The position numbers and the translations under genes were made by a program. Positions 63,119 to 64,000 of a stretch of DNA of 64,000 nt are shown in pieces. This DNA is from Candidatus Thiodictyon syntrophicum. Lineage in GTDB: Bacteria; Pseudomonadota; Gammaproteobacteria; Chromatiales; Chromatiaceae. The first letter of the stretch is position 1, and each line of letters opens with the position of its first letter. The notes beneath the pieces are model-generated. The model was not told the DNA's origin and searched no databases. It saw only the letters and a program-made list of their open reading frames with translations. The stretch lies in contig NZ_CP020370.1 in the NCBI RefSeq assembly GCF_002813775.1, positions 2,505,501 to 2,569,500 of the forward strand. Direction: 5' to 3'.

Positions 63119-64000
63119 TTAATTTTACTTTGTTAAATTGCAATAGGCCATTGAATTTGATATAATTTTAGCAGCGGTAAAAATATATTCGGAGCGTGTA
63201 AGAGAAGCCTGGTGAATAAAACAAACTATGGTCAACCGGACTATGCTTTGAAAAGGATAGTAAAGCATCTATCAAATCATCTTGAAGGCTATCATGAATG
63301 CTTTCTGACCAAAACTTCCGATGGTTATGAGTTATGTCGAGGTTACATCAACGGCCTTCTGAAAACAGAGTCTGGTAAGCGTAACATCGAACGCCTTAAC
63401 GAAGAGATCGAGATGCCGGATAACAGCTATCAGCAGCTTCAACACTTTATCACGGATTCCCCCTGGTCTTCAGAGAGAGTCATGCGCTTAGTTGCCCAAA
63501 ATACATCTGATCTGTATGCCGACCAACACGACTATCGCTCTCGTGACGTCGGTTATATTATTGACGAATCCGCACATCTAAAGAAAGGCAACTATTCGGC
63601 GGGTGTTTCCAGACAATATGCTGGGGTGGTCGGAAAAGTGGATAACTGCCAGGTTGGCGTCTACGCGAGCTTAGTTTGGCAGTGTCACAGCACGTTGGTT
63701 AACTGTCGCCTCTTTCTACCAGAGTCATGGACCAGCAATCCAGAGCGTTGTGAAAGAGCGGGCATACCTCCTGACGCGCGTGCTTTCAAGACCAAGCTGG
63801 AACTGGCGCTCGATATGGTGACAGCAGATATGGCGGCAGGCGTGGAATTTGGCTGGGTCGGTGGAGACGGCGTCTACGGACATGGATGGGAATTAAGTAA
63901 TGCTATAGATAACATGGGCTTAACGTTTGTTTTCGACGTTCATTGCAATCAGCTAATTTATACCGTTGAACCAACGATTTCAGTTCCTGAGAAGAAGCCT
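63119..64000 (+). mobile_element. IS701-like element, left part (continues beyond the window)
   Basis: AT-rich sequence begins abruptly next to the peptidase fragment at GCGTTAATTTTAC. IS701 elements prefer YTAR targets, and TTAA at 63119-63122 would fit as the duplicated target. The other end is outside the window, so the boundary is approximate. Confidence 0.65.
63212..64000 (+). CDS. IS701-family-like transposase, N-terminal part
   Basis: From a GTG at 63212 the frame is open for 263 codons to the window edge. It includes CRGYINGLLKTESGKRNIER, LQHFITDSPWSSERVMRLVA and RDVGYIIDESAHLKKGNYSA followed by GVSRQYAGVVGKVDNCQVGV. This is the conserved order of IS701-type DDE transposases, with the first catalytic Asp in the IIDES segment. 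GAFGWVGGDG-like sequence (EFGWVGGDGVYG) near the end would hold the second Asp. It is the only gene crossing the right edge of the window. Confidence 0.8.
   Translation, partial: MNKTNYGQPDYALKRIVKHLSNHLEGYHECFLTKTSDGYELCRGYINGLLKTESGKRNIERLNEEIEMPDNSYQQLQHFITDSPWSSERVMRLVAQNTSDLYADQHDYRSRDVGYIIDESAHLKKGNYSAGVSRQYAGVVGKVDNCQVGVYASLVWQCHSTLVNCRLFLPESWTSNPERCERAGIPPDARAFKTKLELALDMVTADMAAGVEFGWVGGDGVYGHGWELSNAIDNMGLTFVFDVHCNQLIYTVEPTISVPEKKP

Overview
The window reads as about 64 kb of chromosome from a high-GC gammaproteobacterium. The housekeeping genes (RoxA/YcfD, YceH, MiaB-PhoH-YbeY-CorC, DapC/DapD/DapE, RecBCD-type RecB and RecC) are gammaproteobacterial. The exported proteins with VPxPAPLALL-type PEP-CTERM tails, the Uma2 and AAA/PD-(D/E)XK proteins, and the density of interspersed palindromes fit a Chromatiaceae-like purple sulfur bacterium. 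That placement is inference from gene content, not from a marker-gene tree. No rRNA, tRNA or CRISPR array was seen.

Layout. 1-8.6 kb: a truncated Uma2 gene, yceH, an overlapping exported/cytosolic pair, a RoxA-like ribosomal oxygenase with an altered iron site, an OmpA-family protein with a clear terminator, purB, and a B12-binding radical SAM protein. 9.2-11.4 kb is a gene graveyard: remnants of an outer-membrane protein, a GGDEF protein, a histidine kinase/response regulator/AraC set and a PEP-CTERM tail. 11.4-17.4 kb holds a Uma2 protein with a coiled-coil tail and two near-identical AAA/PD-(D/E)XK genes (one frameshifted) flanking a PEP-CTERM gene. 17.6-21.7 kb is miaB-phoH-ybeY-corC. 21.9-23.0 kb is lrgA-lrgB. 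23.2-29.7 kb is an McrBC-type restriction pair flanked by two paralogous AAA/PD-(D/E)XK genes, one lacking its Walker A segment. 29.7-33.1 kb holds a beta-propeller/GNAT pair and a lower-GC membrane protein/exonuclease pair. 33.2-37.1 kb is the lysine/peptidoglycan dap cluster.

37.5-55.9 kb: recC and recB are separated by 11.3 kb of immunity-like accessory genes. These are a TIR-STAND protein (broken), a nucleotidyltransferase with a small partner, a 1451-residue CHAT-NB-ARC-TPR protein, a PIN protein with a small partner, and a HigBA-type toxin-antitoxin pair. No recD is adjacent. 55.9-64 kb: a PEP-CTERM gene and a serine-carboxypeptidase-like gene were each split by one copy of a roughly 1.96-kb insertion sequence with 9-bp target duplications. 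One of those copies carries a nested IS1-like element, and an IS701-like element has removed the 5' end of the peptidase gene.

Between genes run several families of inverted repeats. One has arms of tandem CGTTGT hexamers, one has GCAAATGAAC arms, one has AGGATTAAC arms, and several are REP-like. Some copies form gene termini or sit inside reading frames.
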